The notes below the pieces were generated by a model. That model was not told where the DNA came from. It searched no databases and saw only the letters and a program-made list of their open reading frames with translations. A stretch of 64,000 nucleotides of DNA from Kluyvera genomosp. 3 (GTDB lineage: Bacteria > Pseudomonadota > Gammaproteobacteria > Enterobacterales > Enterobacteriaceae). Of this stretch, positions 22,325-31,938 are shown piece by piece; positions within the stretch are counted from its first letter, which is position 1, and every line of letters starts with the position of its first letter. Made by a program: the position numbers and the translations under genes. The stretch covers positions 992,001 to 1,056,000 of the forward strand of contig CP022114.1 of assembly GCA_002211745.1 (NCBI GenBank), written 5' to 3'.

Positions 22325-22918
22325 ATGAGACTGATTATTGGCATGACGGGAGCAACCGGCGCGCCATTGGGGGTTGCGCTGCTGCAAGCGCTGCAAGGCA
22401 TGCCGGAGGTGGAAACGCACCTGGTGATGTCGAAATGGGCCAAAACCACCATCGAACTGGAAACTCCGTGGAGCGCACGCGATGTTGCCGCCATGGCCGA
22501 CTTCAGCCACAGCCCGGCCGATCAGGCTGCGACCATCTCTTCCGGCTCTTTTCAGACCGACGGCATGATTGTTATCCCATGCAGTATGAAAACGCTGGCC
22601 GGTATTCGCGCTGGTTATGCGGATGGTTTGGTGGGGCGTGCCGCTGACGTGGTGCTGAAAGAGGGGCGCAAGCTGGTGTTGGTACCCCGCGAAATGCCGC
22701 TGAGCACTATCCATCTGGAAAACATGCTGGCGCTCTCCCGCATGGGCGTTGCCATGGTGCCGCCCATGCCCGCGTTTTATAACCATCCGGAAACGGTGGA
22801 CGACATCGTGCAGCACGTGGTGACCCGCGTGCTCGATCAGTTTGGCCTCAAACATGACAAGGCCCGTCGCTGGCAGGGTTTATCGGCGGCGAACCAATAT
22901 TCACAGGAGAATGCATAA
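22325..22918 (+). CDS. kpdB: hydroxyarylic acid decarboxylase subunit B, UbiX-like flavin prenyltransferase
   Basis: Intact 197-residue UbiX/Pad1-family protein (MRLIIGMTGATGAPLGVALL...; VLVPREMPLSTIHLENML). The family makes prenylated FMN, the cofactor of the UbiD-type partner encoded next. The stop overlaps the next start (ATAATGG). The operon matches the Klebsiella kpdBCD and related vdcBCD/ecdBCD sets for non-oxidative decarboxylation of 4-hydroxybenzoate or vanillate. Confidence 0.92.
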   Translation: MRLIIGMTGATGAPLGVALLQALQGMPEVETHLVMSKWAKTTIELETPWSARDVAAMADFSHSPADQAATISSGSFQTDGMIVIPCSMKTLAGIRAGYADGLVGRAADVVLKEGRKLVLVPREMPLSTIHLENMLALSRMGVAMVPPMPAFYNHPETVDDIVQHVVTRVLDQFGLKHDKARRWQGLSAANQYSQENA

Positions 22919-24344
22919 TGGCTTTTGATGATTTACGTGGATTCTTGCAGGCGCTGGAAGACCAGGGACAACTACTGAAAATCAGTGAAGAGGTCAATGC
23001 CGAGCCCGATCTGGCCGCCGCGGCCAATGCCACAGGCCGCATTGGCGACGGCGCGCCCGCGCTGTGGTTTGATAATATTCGCGGTTTTACCGATGCTCGC
23101 GTGGTGATGAACACCATTGGTTCCTGGCAGAACCACGCTATCTCCATGGGGCTGCCAATCAACACGCCGGTGAAAAAACAGATTGATGAGTTTATTCGCC
23201 GCTGGGATAAATTCCCGATTGCGCCGGAGCGCCGCGCTAACCCGGCGTGGGCAGAAAACACCGTCGACGGCGAAGACATTAACCTCTTCGATATCCTGCC
23301 TTTGTTCCGCCTGAACGACGGCGACGGCGGTTTTTATCTCGATAAAGCGTGCGTCGTCTCACGCGACCCGCTGGATCCGGATAACTTCGGTAAACAGAAC
23401 GTCGGCATTTACCGTATGGAAGTGAAGGGTAAGCGTAAGCTTGGCCTGCAGCCGGTACCGATGCACGACATCGCGCTACATCTGCATAAAGCGGAAGAGC
23501 GTGGCGAAGATCTGCCGATTGCGATTACCCTGGGCAACGACCCGATTATTACCCTGATGGGCGCTACGCCGCTGAAGTACGATCAGTCAGAATATGAAAT
23601 GGCCGGCGCGCTGCGTGAAAGCCCGTATCCGATTGCCACCGCGCCGCTGACCGGTTTCGACGTGCCGTGGGGCTCTGAAGTGATCCTCGAAGGGGTGATT
23701 GAAGGCCGTAAGCGTGAAATCGAAGGTCCGTTCGGCGAGTTCACCGGACACTACTCCGGCGGTCGTAACATGACCGTGGTGCGCATCGATAAGGTTTCGT
23801 ATCGCACAAAACCGATTTTTGAATCTCTTTACCTCGGCATGCCGTGGACCGAAATTGACTACCTGATGGGGCCGGCGACTTGTGTACCCTGTACCAGCAA
23901 CTGAAGGCGGAGTTCCCGGAAGTGCAGGCGGTGAACGCCATGTACACCCACGGTCTGCTGGCGATTATCTCCACCAAAAAACGCTACGGCGGTTTTGCCC
24001 GCGCGGTGGGGCTGCGTGCGATGACCACGCCACACGGTCTGGGCTACGTGAAGATGGTCATTATGGTTGATGAAGACGTCGACCCGTTCAACCTGCCGCA
24101 GGTGATGTGGGCGCTATCGTCAAAAGTTAACCCAGCGGGTGACCTGGTGCAGTTGCCGAATATGTCGGTACTGGAACTGGATCCGGGCTCAAGCCCGGCG
24201 GGTATCACCGACAAACTGATTATCGACGCCACCACTCCGGTTGCGCCGGACAACCGCGGTCACTATAGCCAGCCCGTACAAGACCTGCCGGAAACCAAGG
24301 CCTGGGCTGAAAAACTGACCGCTATGCTGGCTAACCGTAAGTAA
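22918..24344 (+). CDS. kpdC: hydroxyarylic acid decarboxylase subunit C, UbiD family (one frameshift)
   Basis: UbiD-type decarboxylase using prenylated FMN to remove CO2 from hydroxybenzoates reversibly, yielding phenols. Family landmarks are IRGFTDARVVMNTIGSW, EVILEGVIEGRKREIEGPFGEFTGHYSGG and MYTHGLLAIISTKKRYGGFA. One C is lost near 23890 (CCCC to CCC). Corrected length is 475, typical of the family. Start directly after kpdB. Confidence 0.94.
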
Positions 24345-24354
24345 GGAGGAAAAG

Positions 24355-24591
24355 ATGATCTGTCCACGTTGCGCCGATGAGCATATTGAAGTGATGGCGA
24401 AATCGCCGGTGAAAGGTGTCTGGACCGTATACCAGTGCCAGCACTGCCTGTACACCTGGCGTGATACTGAGCCGTTACGCCGCACCAGCCGCGAGCACTA
24501 CCCGGAAGCGTTCCGCATGACGCAGAAGGATATCGACGACGCGCCGATGGTGCCGAGCATTCCGCCGCTGCTGGCGGAAGATAAGCGCTGA
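24355..24591 (+). CDS. kpdD: hydroxyarylic acid decarboxylase subunit D
   Basis: Intact 78-residue small subunit with two cysteine pairs (MICPRCADEH and YQCQHCLYTW), suggesting a zinc knuckle. It follows the UbiD-type subunit after 10 bases with a GGAGG ribosome binding site. Small subunits of this kind are characteristic of the three-gene non-oxidative hydroxyarylate decarboxylases. Confidence 0.92.
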   Translation: MICPRCADEHIEVMAKSPVKGVWTVYQCQHCLYTWRDTEPLRRTSREHYPEAFRMTQKDIDDAPMVPSIPPLLAEDKR

Positions 24592-24611
24592 TTTTGATGC
24601 TGTTTCTGTGT

Positions 24612-24640
24612 AGCCCGGATAATCCGGGCTTTTTTTATTT
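24612..24640 (+). terminator. terminator of the decarboxylase operon
   Basis: Perfect stem AGCCCGGA (24612-24619) and TCCGGGCT (24623-24630) with a 3-base loop, followed by a run of seven T then A and more T. Confidence 0.93.
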
Positions 24641-24699
24641 TGCGAGCAGGCTCGTAGCAACGGACGGCGTTTATTTGCTAAGCGGCAGGCAGGAATAGA

Positions 24700-24840
24700 A
24701 TAGCGGCGGGTGCTTGAGGCTTTCTGGGCTTTGAGCATTTTCAGGGTTCCAGAAAGGTGAAAGCCCCAGGCGATATTTCTATCAACCTGAGGCTAGCATC
24801 GAACCCGAACAGTTCAGATGGTAGTCTCTTCTTTGCAGGG
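24700..24840 (-). ncRNA. candidate Sok-type antisense RNA region
   Basis: Region opposite the hok leader where Sok antisense RNAs are made in known hok/sok loci. The conserved hok leader hairpin is visible on the plus strand, but I could not define an antisense promoter, so borders are approximate. Confidence 0.3.
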
Positions 24841-24849
24841 AGGCAAGAT

Positions 24850-25002
24850 ATGCTGACGAAGTACGCCCTGGTGGCGATCATCGTGCTGTGTGCCACAGCA
24901 CTGGGGTTCACGCTAATGGTGCGCGATTCGCTGTGTGAATTGAGTATCCGTGAACGTGGTATGGAGTTTAAAGCTATTCTCGCTTACGAACCGAAGAAGT
25001 AG
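24850..25002 (+). CDS. Hok/Gef-family type I toxin
   Basis: 50-residue peptide with one membrane segment ([19 protein letters not shown]) and the Hok C-terminal pattern [18 protein letters not shown]...AYEPKK. Hok toxins damage the inner membrane when translated; an antisense Sok-type RNA normally prevents this. The 5' region has the Hok mRNA layout, with a GCTTGAGGCTTTCTG hairpin ending CAGAAAG at 24711-24757. An upstream in-frame ATG-like start at 24757 would extend it to 81 residues but lacks family support. Whether it is active is unknown. Confidence 0.88.
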   Translation: MLTKYALVAIIVLCATALGFTLMVRDSLCELSIRERGMEFKAILAYEPKK

Positions 25003-25007
25003 CGACG

Positions 25008-25026
25008 ACGCGGGGGAAACCCGCGT
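25008..25026 (+). terminator. hairpin after hok
   Basis: Stem ACGCGGG / CCCGCGT with a 5-base loop, 5 bases after the hok stop, as the 3' hairpin in Hok messages. There is no strong T tract. Confidence 0.6.
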
Positions 25027-25068
25027 ATTGGCTGTCCGGATTTGTCCTCCAGCACCCATTTTTCACCT

Positions 25069-25092
25069 GCCGGGCTACTCACGTAGCCCGGC
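25069..25092. repeat. REP-like palindrome downstream of mutS
   Basis: Perfect 10-bp inverted repeat GCCGGGCTAC-TCAC-GTAGCCCGGC. The GTAGCCCGG core is common in intergenic palindromes of Klebsiella and relatives. It sits 9 bases beyond the mutS stop and could stabilise or terminate that message. Confidence 0.65.
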
Positions 25093-25101
25093 CGAGCGCG
25101 G

Positions 25102-27663
25102 CTACACCATGCCTTTCAGACGATAAATCCACTCCAGCGCCTGACGTGGCGTTAATGCGTCCGGATCCAGACCTTCCAGTGCCTCCACCGCCGGTGATAC
25201 CTCTTCGGGTACAGACAGCAACGACATTTGCGTGCCGTCTATCTGCGTGGCCGCCGCATTCGGCGAAAGGCTCTCCAGCTCGCGCAGCTTCTGGCGCGCG
25301 CGCTTAATCACTTCTTTCGGCACGCCCGCCAGCTGTGCCACCGCCAGGCCGTAGCTCTTGCTTGCCGCGCCATCCTGCACGCTGTGCATAAAGGCGATAG
25401 TCTCGCCGTGCTCCAGCGCGTCCAGATGCACGTTGGCGACGCCTTCCATTTTCTCCGGCAACTGGGTCAGCTCGAAGTAGTGGGTGGCGAATAGGGTTAA
25501 CGCTTTGATCTTGTTAGCCAGATTTTCCGCGCAGGCCCACGCCAGCGACAGACCGTCGTAGGTGGAGGTGCCGCGACCGATTTCATCCATCAGCACCAGG
25601 CTGTGTTCGGTGGCGTTGTGCAGAATGTTGGCCGTTTCGGTCATCTCTACCATAAAGGTGGAGCGGCCGGAGGCCAGATCGTCCGCCGCGCCGACGCGGG
25701 TGAAGATACGGTCGATAGGACCAATCTCGACGCTTTGCGCCGGAACGTAGCTGCCAATGTAGGCCAGCAGCGCAATCAACGCAGTCTGGCGCATATAGGT
25801 ACTTTTACCGCCCATGTTCGGGCCGGTAATGATTAACATCCGGCGCTGCGGCGACAGGCTCAGCGGGTTGGCGATAAACGGTTCGTTGAGTACCTGCTCC
25901 ACCACCGGATGGCGGCCTTCGGTAATCCGAATGCCGGGTTTATCGGTAAAGGTCGGGCAGGTGTAGTTCAGCGTATAGGCGCGTTCCGCCAGGTTGACCA
26001 GCACATCCAGCTCAGCCAATGCGCTGGCGCTTTGCTGAAGGTCGGCCAGGTGCGGCAGCAGCAGTTCAAACAACTCGTCGTACAGCTGTTTTTCCAGCGC
26101 CAGGGCCTTGCCTTTCGAGGTCAGAACTTTGTCCTCGTACTCTTTCAGCTCGGGAATGATATAGCGCTCGGCGTTTTTCAGCGTCTGACGGCGCACGTAG
26201 TTAATCGGTGCCAGATGGCTTTGCCCACGGCTGATTTGGATGTAATAACCGTGAACCGCGTTATAGCCGACTTTCAGGGTATCCAGCCCGGTACGCTCGC
26301 GTTCGCGGATCTCCAGGCGGTCGAGGTAATCGGTCGCGCCATCGGCCAGCGCGCGCCATTCGTCCAGCTCTTCGTTATAACCCGGGGCGATTACGCCGCC
26401 GTCACGAACCAGCACCGGCGGCGCATCGATGATGGCACGCTCCAGCAGCTCGCGCAGTTCGGTAAATTCACCCATTTTCTCGCGTAGCATCTGTACCGGC
26501 GCGCTGTCGACGCTGGCCAACTGAGCGCGCAGTTCCGGCAACTGCTGGAAAGCATGGCGCATGCGGGCAAGGTCACGCGGACGGGCGGTACGCAGCGCCA
26601 GACGTGCGAGAATACGTTCCAGATCGCCGACCTGGCGCAGCACCGGCTGCAGTTCGGCGGTGGTATCCTGCAACGCGCCAATGGTCTGCTGGCGCTCGGT
26701 GAGAATTTTTGTGTCGCGCACCGGCATATGCAGCCAGCGTTTGAGCATGCGGCTGCCCATCGGCGTGACCGTGCAGTCGAGCACCGACGCGAGGGTATTT
26801 TCAAAGCCGCCGGCCAGGTTCTGGGTGATCTCCAGATTGCGCCGAGTCGCAGCGTCCATGATGATGCTGTCCTGCTGACGATCCATGGTAATGGATCGAA
26901 TATGCGGCAGCGAGGTGCGCTGGGTGTCTTTGACATACTGCAGCAGGCAACCCGCGGCGCACAGGCCGCGCGGCGCACTTTCAACGCCGAAGCCGACGAG
27001 ATCGCGAGTGCCGAACTGCAAATTCAGCTGCTGGCGCGCGGTATCAATTTCAAACTCCCATAGCGGGCGACGACGCAGCCCGCGGCGGCCCTCAATGAGC
27101 GACATCTCGGCAAAATCTTCGGCGTACAGCAGCTCGGCCGGGTTGGTGCGCTGCAGTTCCGCCGCCATGGTTTCGCGGTCGGTCGGTTCGCTCAAGCGGA
27201 AGCGACCGGAGCTGATATCCAGCGTTGCATAGCCGTAGCCTTTGCTGTCCTGCCAGATGGCCGCCAGCAGGTTGTCCTGACGTTCCTGTAACAGGGCTTC
27301 ATCGCTGATGGTACCCGGCGTGACGATGCGTACCACTTTACGCTCAACCGGACCTTTGCTGGTGGCCGGGTCGCCAATCTGTTCGCAGATGGCGACCGAT
27401 TCGCCCTGATTGACCAGCTTGGCGAGATAGTTTTCCACCGCGTGATGCGGGATACCCGCCATGGGAATCGGTTCGCCGGCAGAAGCGCCGCGTTTGGTTA
27501 ACGAGATGTCCAGCAGCTGCGATGCGCGCTTCGCATCGTCGTAGAACATTTCGTAGAAGTCGCCCATGCGATAGAACAGCAGAATTTCCGGATGCTGTGC
27601 TTTTAGCTTCAGGTACTGCTGCATCATGGGGGTGTGAGCGTCGAGATTGTCGATTTTACTCAT
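25102..27663 (-). CDS. mutS: DNA mismatch repair protein MutS
   Basis: Intact 853-residue mismatch-recognition ATPase, the same length as E. coli MutS. The mismatch-binding Phe-X-Glu is at residues 36-38 ([11 protein letters not shown]). The C-terminal ABC-type ATPase has Walker [10 protein letters not shown] and Walker B/signature [19 protein letters not shown]. At 2.5 kb it is the longest gene here without a frameshift. Monocistronic; the promoter lies in 27664-27860. Confidence 0.98.
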   Translation of the reverse strand: MSKIDNLDAHTPMMQQYLKLKAQHPEILLFYRMGDFYEMFYDDAKRASQLLDISLTKRGASAGEPIPMAGIPHHAVENYLAKLVNQGESVAICEQIGDPATSKGPVERKVVRIVTPGTISDEALLQERQDNLLAAIWQDSKGYGYATLDISSGRFRLSEPTDRETMAAELQRTNPAELLYAEDFAEMSLIEGRRGLRRRPLWEFEIDTARQQLNLQFGTRDLVGFGVESAPRGLCAAGCLLQYVKDTQRTSLPHIRSITMDRQQDSIIMDAATRRNLEITQNLAGGFENTLASVLDCTVTPMGSRMLKRWLHMPVRDTKILTERQQTIGALQDTTAELQPVLRQVGDLERILARLALRTARPRDLARMRHAFQQLPELRAQLASVDSAPVQMLREKMGEFTELRELLERAIIDAPPVLVRDGGVIAPGYNEELDEWRALADGATDYLDRLEIRERERTGLDTLKVGYNAVHGYYIQISRGQSHLAPINYVRRQTLKNAERYIIPELKEYEDKVLTSKGKALALEKQLYDELFELLLPHLADLQQSASALAELDVLVNLAERAYTLNYTCPTFTDKPGIRITEGRHPVVEQVLNEPFIANPLSLSPQRRMLIITGPNMGGKSTYMRQTALIALLAYIGSYVPAQSVEIGPIDRIFTRVGAADDLASGRSTFMVEMTETANILHNATEHSLVLMDEIGRGTSTYDGLSLAWACAENLANKIKALTLFATHYFELTQLPEKMEGVANVHLDALEHGETIAFMHSVQDGAASKSYGLAVAQLAGVPKEVIKRARQKLRELESLSPNAAATQIDGTQMSLLSVPEEVSPAVEALEGLDPDALTPRQALEWIYRLKGMV

Positions 27664-27820
27664 GGGGTGTAATCCAGGTCCCTGGTTAAAAGTGGAAAGC
27701 GAACTTTTTCATTTTCGTTTTTGTCGCAGTGGGTGGCTATGATAACGGAGATAGGTATTTCAGGGAAAGCGGTGAAGACGAAAGTGGGAGAGTTGTTCCA
27801 CCAGGATGTTCGAGATTCGG

Positions 27821-27852
27821 CGGCAGGCTGAACCGGGCAATTCAGCCTGCCG
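27821..27852 (-). terminator. inverted repeat ending the tna operon
   Basis: Perfect 12-bp inverted repeat CGGCAGGCTGAA (27821-27832) and TTCAGCCTGCCG (27841-27852) with an 8-base loop, 12 bases beyond the tnaB end. No T run follows on the minus strand, so it may protect the 3' end rather than terminate alone. Confidence 0.65.
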
Positions 27853-27863
27853 CCGGAGCGGTG

Positions 27864-29109
27864 TTAACCGAACCTCGGCAGCAGGTTAAAGGTGCTGCCG
27901 AATCAGCACAGAATGACCATCACGCCAAACAGAATCACTACCGCGGGAATCGCTTTGCCGCCCCAGACGGTGAACATTTTGTCCGGGAAGCGCTCGCGCG
28001 ATTTGAGCGCCAGGAATGCCGGTACGATGACAGCCCAGATGGTTGCACAGAGCCCGCGCCGCCGATGGCGTAGATAAACCCGTTAGGGAAAATCAGGTAC
28101 AGGGCGGCGGGCGGTAAAAAGGTGAGTAGCAGCGTCTTAAATCGCCCGGACGGCGAATTATCCATTTTGAATAAATCCGCCAGATAGTCGAATAGCCCAG
28201 CGTCACGCCAAAGAAAGAGCTCGCAACCGCCAGGTTGGAGAAGATCAGCAGGAAAAATTCAATGATGCCGTGCTGATTGGTACCTAAAAATGACTTCACC
28301 AGCGAGTCGACGTTGCCGCCTGAGGCGATGATCTCTTTGAAGTTGCTGCGATGGATATTGCCCATCGTGCAGTACAGCCAGAACAGATAAATGACCAGGG
28401 CCAGCAGCGAACCAAAGACGATGCTTTTAATCAACTTATCTTTGCGTTTGCCGTAGCAGATAATCAGGCTGGGAATATTGCCATGGAAACCGAACGAGGC
28501 CAGGCAAACCGGCACGGCCATCAGAATATAGGGGAGGTAGGTTTTATTGGCTTCCGGTGCGGCGAGATCGCGCAGGATCGTGTAGTCAACCTGGAAGAAA
28601 AACGATCCAAATACCACGATAAAGGCGATGATCTTGATACCAAGAAATAAAGAGGTAATGCGGCTGGCAGCCAGCGAACTGACCCACAGAATACACGCGA
28701 CAAACACCGCGCTGCCGATACCGACGATTCGCGGATTAACGTGCGTTCCGGAATTGATCGCGATAGTTTCGCTGATAATGGCGCCGTTTGCCGAAATATA
28801 GGCATAGGTGAGAATATACAGTACGAATGCGACGGTGATTCCGCTTATTATATTCCACTTCGCGCCAATTAAATCTTTGGTAATGGTATTAAAACTGGAA
28901 CCCACCGGATAGTTCAGATTGGCTTCCAGTAATAATAGCCCGGAGTGCAGCATGGAAAACCAGGCAATAATAAGAATAAAAGCGCCCCAAAAAAACCAGG
29001 CACCGGCAAGGTCAACCGGTAAAGCAAACATCCCGCCACCGATCACGGTGCCGGCAATCACCATAATTCCCCAAAATGAGGAATGTTTTGTATTTGAATC
29101 TTCTTCCAT
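27864..29109 (-). CDS. tnaB: low-affinity tryptophan permease TnaB (two frameshifts and an in-frame TGA)
   Basis: Inner-membrane tryptophan:H+ symporter of the aromatic amino acid permease (Mtr/TnaB/TyrP) family. The start region ([32 protein letters not shown]) is nearly identical to E. coli TnaB. Single G losses occur near 28184 and 28054. After correction the frame has TGA at 27903-27905 where E. coli has Trp (ILCWFG); beyond it the frame continues [12 protein letters not shown] to TAA 27864-27866, giving 415 codons as in E. coli. The TGA is a substitution, unlike all other lesions. It would remove only the last 13 residues. Confidence 0.9.
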
Positions 29110-29179
29110 GGCTTTCCCTTATTGATAACGGCGAATGCGTTGTTGTTGTCAGGAATATCGTAATGCCAGGCATGAATAA

Positions 29180-29212
29180 GCCAGTGGCTATATCCGGGAT
29201 ATAACCACTGGC
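29180..29212. repeat. near-perfect palindrome between tnaA and tnaB
   Basis: Two 16-base arms (29180-29195 and 29197-29212, outermost GCCAGTGG) match except at one position, which is a G-U pair in RNA, with a 1-base centre. On the tna transcript it lies 12 bases after the tnaA stop and could act as a processing or stabilising hairpin. Confidence 0.7.
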
Positions 29213-29223
29213 GCTTAGGTTAA

Positions 29224-30639
29224 TTACACTTCAGTCAGTTTGGCGGTAAAGTGGCGCAGCACTTTAGGCTCGTAGGTAAAGGTTAATCCTTTAATATTGT
29301 GGGCATTCTCTTTGACATGTTCGAAGGCCTCAATAATAAAGTCCATATGCGTTTGGGTGTAGGTCGCGCGCGGAATGGTTAAGCGCAGCAACTCTGCCGG
29401 ACACGGCAGCTGCTTGCCAGTTTTCGGGTCGCGGCCCAGCAGGAATGAACCAATTTCTACCGCGCGGATCCCCGCGACTTTATACAGCTCGCAGGCCAGC
29501 GCCTGAGCCGGGAACTGGTCAGCTGGAATATGCGGCAGCAGCTTACCGGCATCGACAAACGCCGCGTGTCCGCCAGCCTGCTGACAGGTCACGCCAATGG
29601 CTTCCAGCCCGTCGACCAGATACTGAATCTGGGTGATGCGGTAGGCTAACCAGTCCTGATTCATCCCGTCATACAGGCCCACGGCCAGACGCTCCATCGC
29701 GCCGCCTTCCAGCCCGCCATAGGTTGGGAAGCCTTCCTGCACGACGCAGAGGGTACGGCATTCGGTGTACACGTCGAAGAAGCTGTCGTCTTTGATGCAC
29801 AGCAGGCCGCCCATGGGCACCATGGCATCTTTTTTCGCCGACATCGCGAGCATATCCGCGTACTTATAGGTTTCGCGGGTAATTTCTTCGATACTCCAGT
29901 CCTGATAGCCCGGTTCGCGTTGCTGAATAAAGTAAGCGTTTTCCGCAAAGCGCGCCGAATCCATCACCACCGGAATATCGTATTTCTTCGCAATCGCGTA
30001 CATCGCCTTCAGGTTCGCCAGCGACACCGGTTGGCCGCCCGCCGAGTTACAGGTAATGGTTGCGACAATATACGGCACGTTATTCGGACCGACCGTTTCA
30101 ATGCCGTGCTCTAAGCCCTGCAGGTCGAAATCACCTTTAAAGTCGTTACGCGCGGCGGTGTCGAACGCCTCTTTAATATAAACGTTACGCACGGTACAGC
30201 CGTTAATCTGGCTATGACCCTGGGTGGTGTCGAAGAAATAGTTGGAGAACGCCACCATTTTGCTGCGGTCGAGGCCTTTTTCCTGCTCACGTTTTTTGAT
30301 CAGCACCGGAATATAAATTTGCTCGGCGCCGCGCCCCTGGTGCGTCGGAATAGTGTGCTGATAGCCAAAAATATCTTTTACAGCATTGCACAGCGCATAG
30401 TAGCTACGGCTGCCGCTATAGGCTTCATCGCCACGCAGCATCGCCGCCTGCATATTTTGCGTGACCGCGCCGGTGCCGCTGTCGGTGAGCAGGTCAATAA
30501 ACACGTCTTCGCTGTCGAGCAGGAAGGGGTTCATCCCGGCCTGAATAATGGCGTTTTCGCGGTGTTCGCGGGTGGTGCGTTTTACAGGCTCAATGACGCG
30601 AATACGGAACGGTTCTGGCAGATGTTTAAAGTTATTCAT
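29224..30639 (-). CDS. tnaA: tryptophanase TnaA
   Basis: Intact 471-residue PLP enzyme, same length as E. coli TnaA, cleaving L-tryptophan to indole, pyruvate and ammonia. The start [20 protein letters not shown] and the PLP-lysine region [19 protein letters not shown] identify it as tryptophanase and not the related tyrosine phenol-lyase. It follows the TnaC leader by 254 bases. Presence of the operon predicts an indole-positive strain. Confidence 0.98.
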   Translation of the reverse strand: MNNFKHLPEPFRIRVIEPVKRTTREHRENAIIQAGMNPFLLDSEDVFIDLLTDSGTGAVTQNMQAAMLRGDEAYSGSRSYYALCNAVKDIFGYQHTIPTHQGRGAEQIYIPVLIKKREQEKGLDRSKMVAFSNYFFDTTQGHSQINGCTVRNVYIKEAFDTAARNDFKGDFDLQGLEHGIETVGPNNVPYIVATITCNSAGGQPVSLANLKAMYAIAKKYDIPVVMDSARFAENAYFIQQREPGYQDWSIEEITRETYKYADMLAMSAKKDAMVPMGGLLCIKDDSFFDVYTECRTLCVVQEGFPTYGGLEGGAMERLAVGLYDGMNQDWLAYRITQIQYLVDGLEAIGVTCQQAGGHAAFVDAGKLLPHIPADQFPAQALACELYKVAGIRAVEIGSFLLGRDPKTGKQLPCPAELLRLTIPRATYTQTHMDFIIEAFEHVKENAHNIKGLTFTYEPKVLRHFTAKLTEV

Positions 30640-30893
30640 GGTGTCATCCTTAAATCTTTATTTTTAGCGCGCGGCTTCCCGCTGGTTATTCATGAAATAT
30701 GAAAAACCACTTTTTGGCGCAATACGAATACCATCTCTGCTCTCGGTATATTACGGCATCAATCTACACGGCTCGTTAAAAAGGCGTGCAGCGTCGCTGT
30801 AATAAAACAGAAAGGCATAGATTTTTATTGGATATCAGAAATAGCGGTTACACCACTATTTACAATGATACAGGCGTGGAGTCGTTCGAGGAG

Positions 30894-30971
30894 TTAAGGA
30901 CGGTGATTGACGATGACGTTGTCAATATTAAACCACTTCGAAATTTTATACGTTCTATTCAGGATGTTCAT
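30894..30971 (-). CDS. tnaC: tryptophanase operon leader peptide TnaC
   Basis: 25-codon peptide starting MNILNRTYKISK and ending WFNIDNVIVNHRP. It keeps the Trp, the Asp of FNID and the terminal Pro that stall the ribosome at high tryptophan in E. coli (WFNIDNKIVDHRP). The N-terminal half differs. The stop is TAA, where E. coli has TGA; in E. coli RF2 action at the TGA is part of the mechanism. Stalling masks a rut site and prevents Rho termination in the 254-base leader ahead of tnaA. Confidence 0.93.
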   Translation of the reverse strand: MNILNRTYKISKWFNIDNVIVNHRP

Positions 30972-30984
30972 AATGTATGTTCTC

Positions 30985-31065
30985 CATCAGACACGCCCAT
31001 ACATTATGATAATTTATTTTTTTGTCTATTAACTGTGCATTCAATTGTGAATCTGGTCACGATTG
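30985..31065 (-). promoter_or_regulatory. tna promoter with CRP site
   Basis: CRP site TGTGA-N6-TCACG at 31046-31061. On the minus strand a -10-like element (TATCAT or CATAAT, about 31003-31010) lies at the spacing expected for a class I CRP promoter with a start near 30992, about 20 bases before tnaC. This fits the catabolite-repressed tna promoter of E. coli. Confidence 0.8.
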
Positions 31066-31105
31066 ATTATATCTACGCGCTAAAGCAGGGTTATGTTTCC
31101 TGAGC

Positions 31106-31938
31106 TTAATAAATGACAGAATAATCACCTACGCAATCATCCTGTCGCAAGGCCCCATCGCTAGGGGCCAGATAGACCTGCGGTACCGCCGCGTCAGGGT
31201 GTTGGTTCATGCTGATATCGGCACCGTACCAGCGGTGAATCACTGACTGCTGAATCACCTCCTGTGGCGTGCCCTGGGCGACCAGCTTGCCCTGATGCAA
31301 CAACAGAATAGTGTCGGCCCACAGGGCGGCGAGGTTGAGATCGTGCAGTACAATGCACACGTGCAGTTCGCCGCGGCGGGTCAGCTTCTTCAGCAGCCGC
31401 AGCAGGTGCTGCTGATAGAACAGGTCCAGCGCCGAGGTCGGTTCGTCGAGAAACAGCCAGCCCTGCGGACCATCGTCGCGCCACAGTTGCGCCAGACTGC
31501 GCGCCAGCTGCACGCGCTGCTGTTCGCCGCCGGAGAGCGCCGGATAGAGACGGCCCGCCAGGTGGGTACAGCCGGTTTCGGCCATCACCCGCTGGATAAG
31601 CGTCGGGTCCACTTCCGCTCCCCACGGCGCGCGCCCATGGCGATCACTGTTTCCACCGGCCAACTGGCGTTCAGCTGCGTGCGTTGCAGCATCACCGCCC
31701 GGCGGCGGGAGAGGGCGGAGGCGGACCACTCGGCAAGCGGTTTGCCTTCAATGTTCTGCTCGCCGCTGTCGGCGTTGAGAAAGCCGGTAAGCAGCCGCAG
31801 CAGGGTCGATTTTCCCGCGCCGTTGGGGCCAATCAGCGCGGTGACTTCGCCGCGCCGCAGCTCCAGCGATATGTCATCAATCACCTGACGTTTGCCCAGA
31901 CGCAGCGACAGCGAGCGGGCAGAATAGTGTTTATCCAT
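31106..31938 (-). CDS. hmuV: heme ABC transporter ATP-binding protein HmuV (one frameshift)
   Basis: ATPase of the heme importer. Walker [10 protein letters not shown], signature [18 protein letters not shown] and Walker [13 protein letters not shown] are visible. One G is missing near 31638 (ATGGGG to ATGGG). Corrected length is 277. Its start lies inside the end of hmuU (8-base overlap). Last gene of hmuRSTUV, ending 134 bases from tnaC. Confidence 0.94.

Noticed and set aside
29224-30639. Tyrosine phenol-lyase (tpl)
   Set aside because: The 471-residue protein matches tryptophanase along its whole length and is preceded by a TnaC leader and followed by TnaB.
30786-31103. 105-residue plus-strand reading frame in the tna leader
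   Set aside because: It is antisense to the tna promoter and tnaC, has no recognisable domain, and its composition follows the AT-rich leader.
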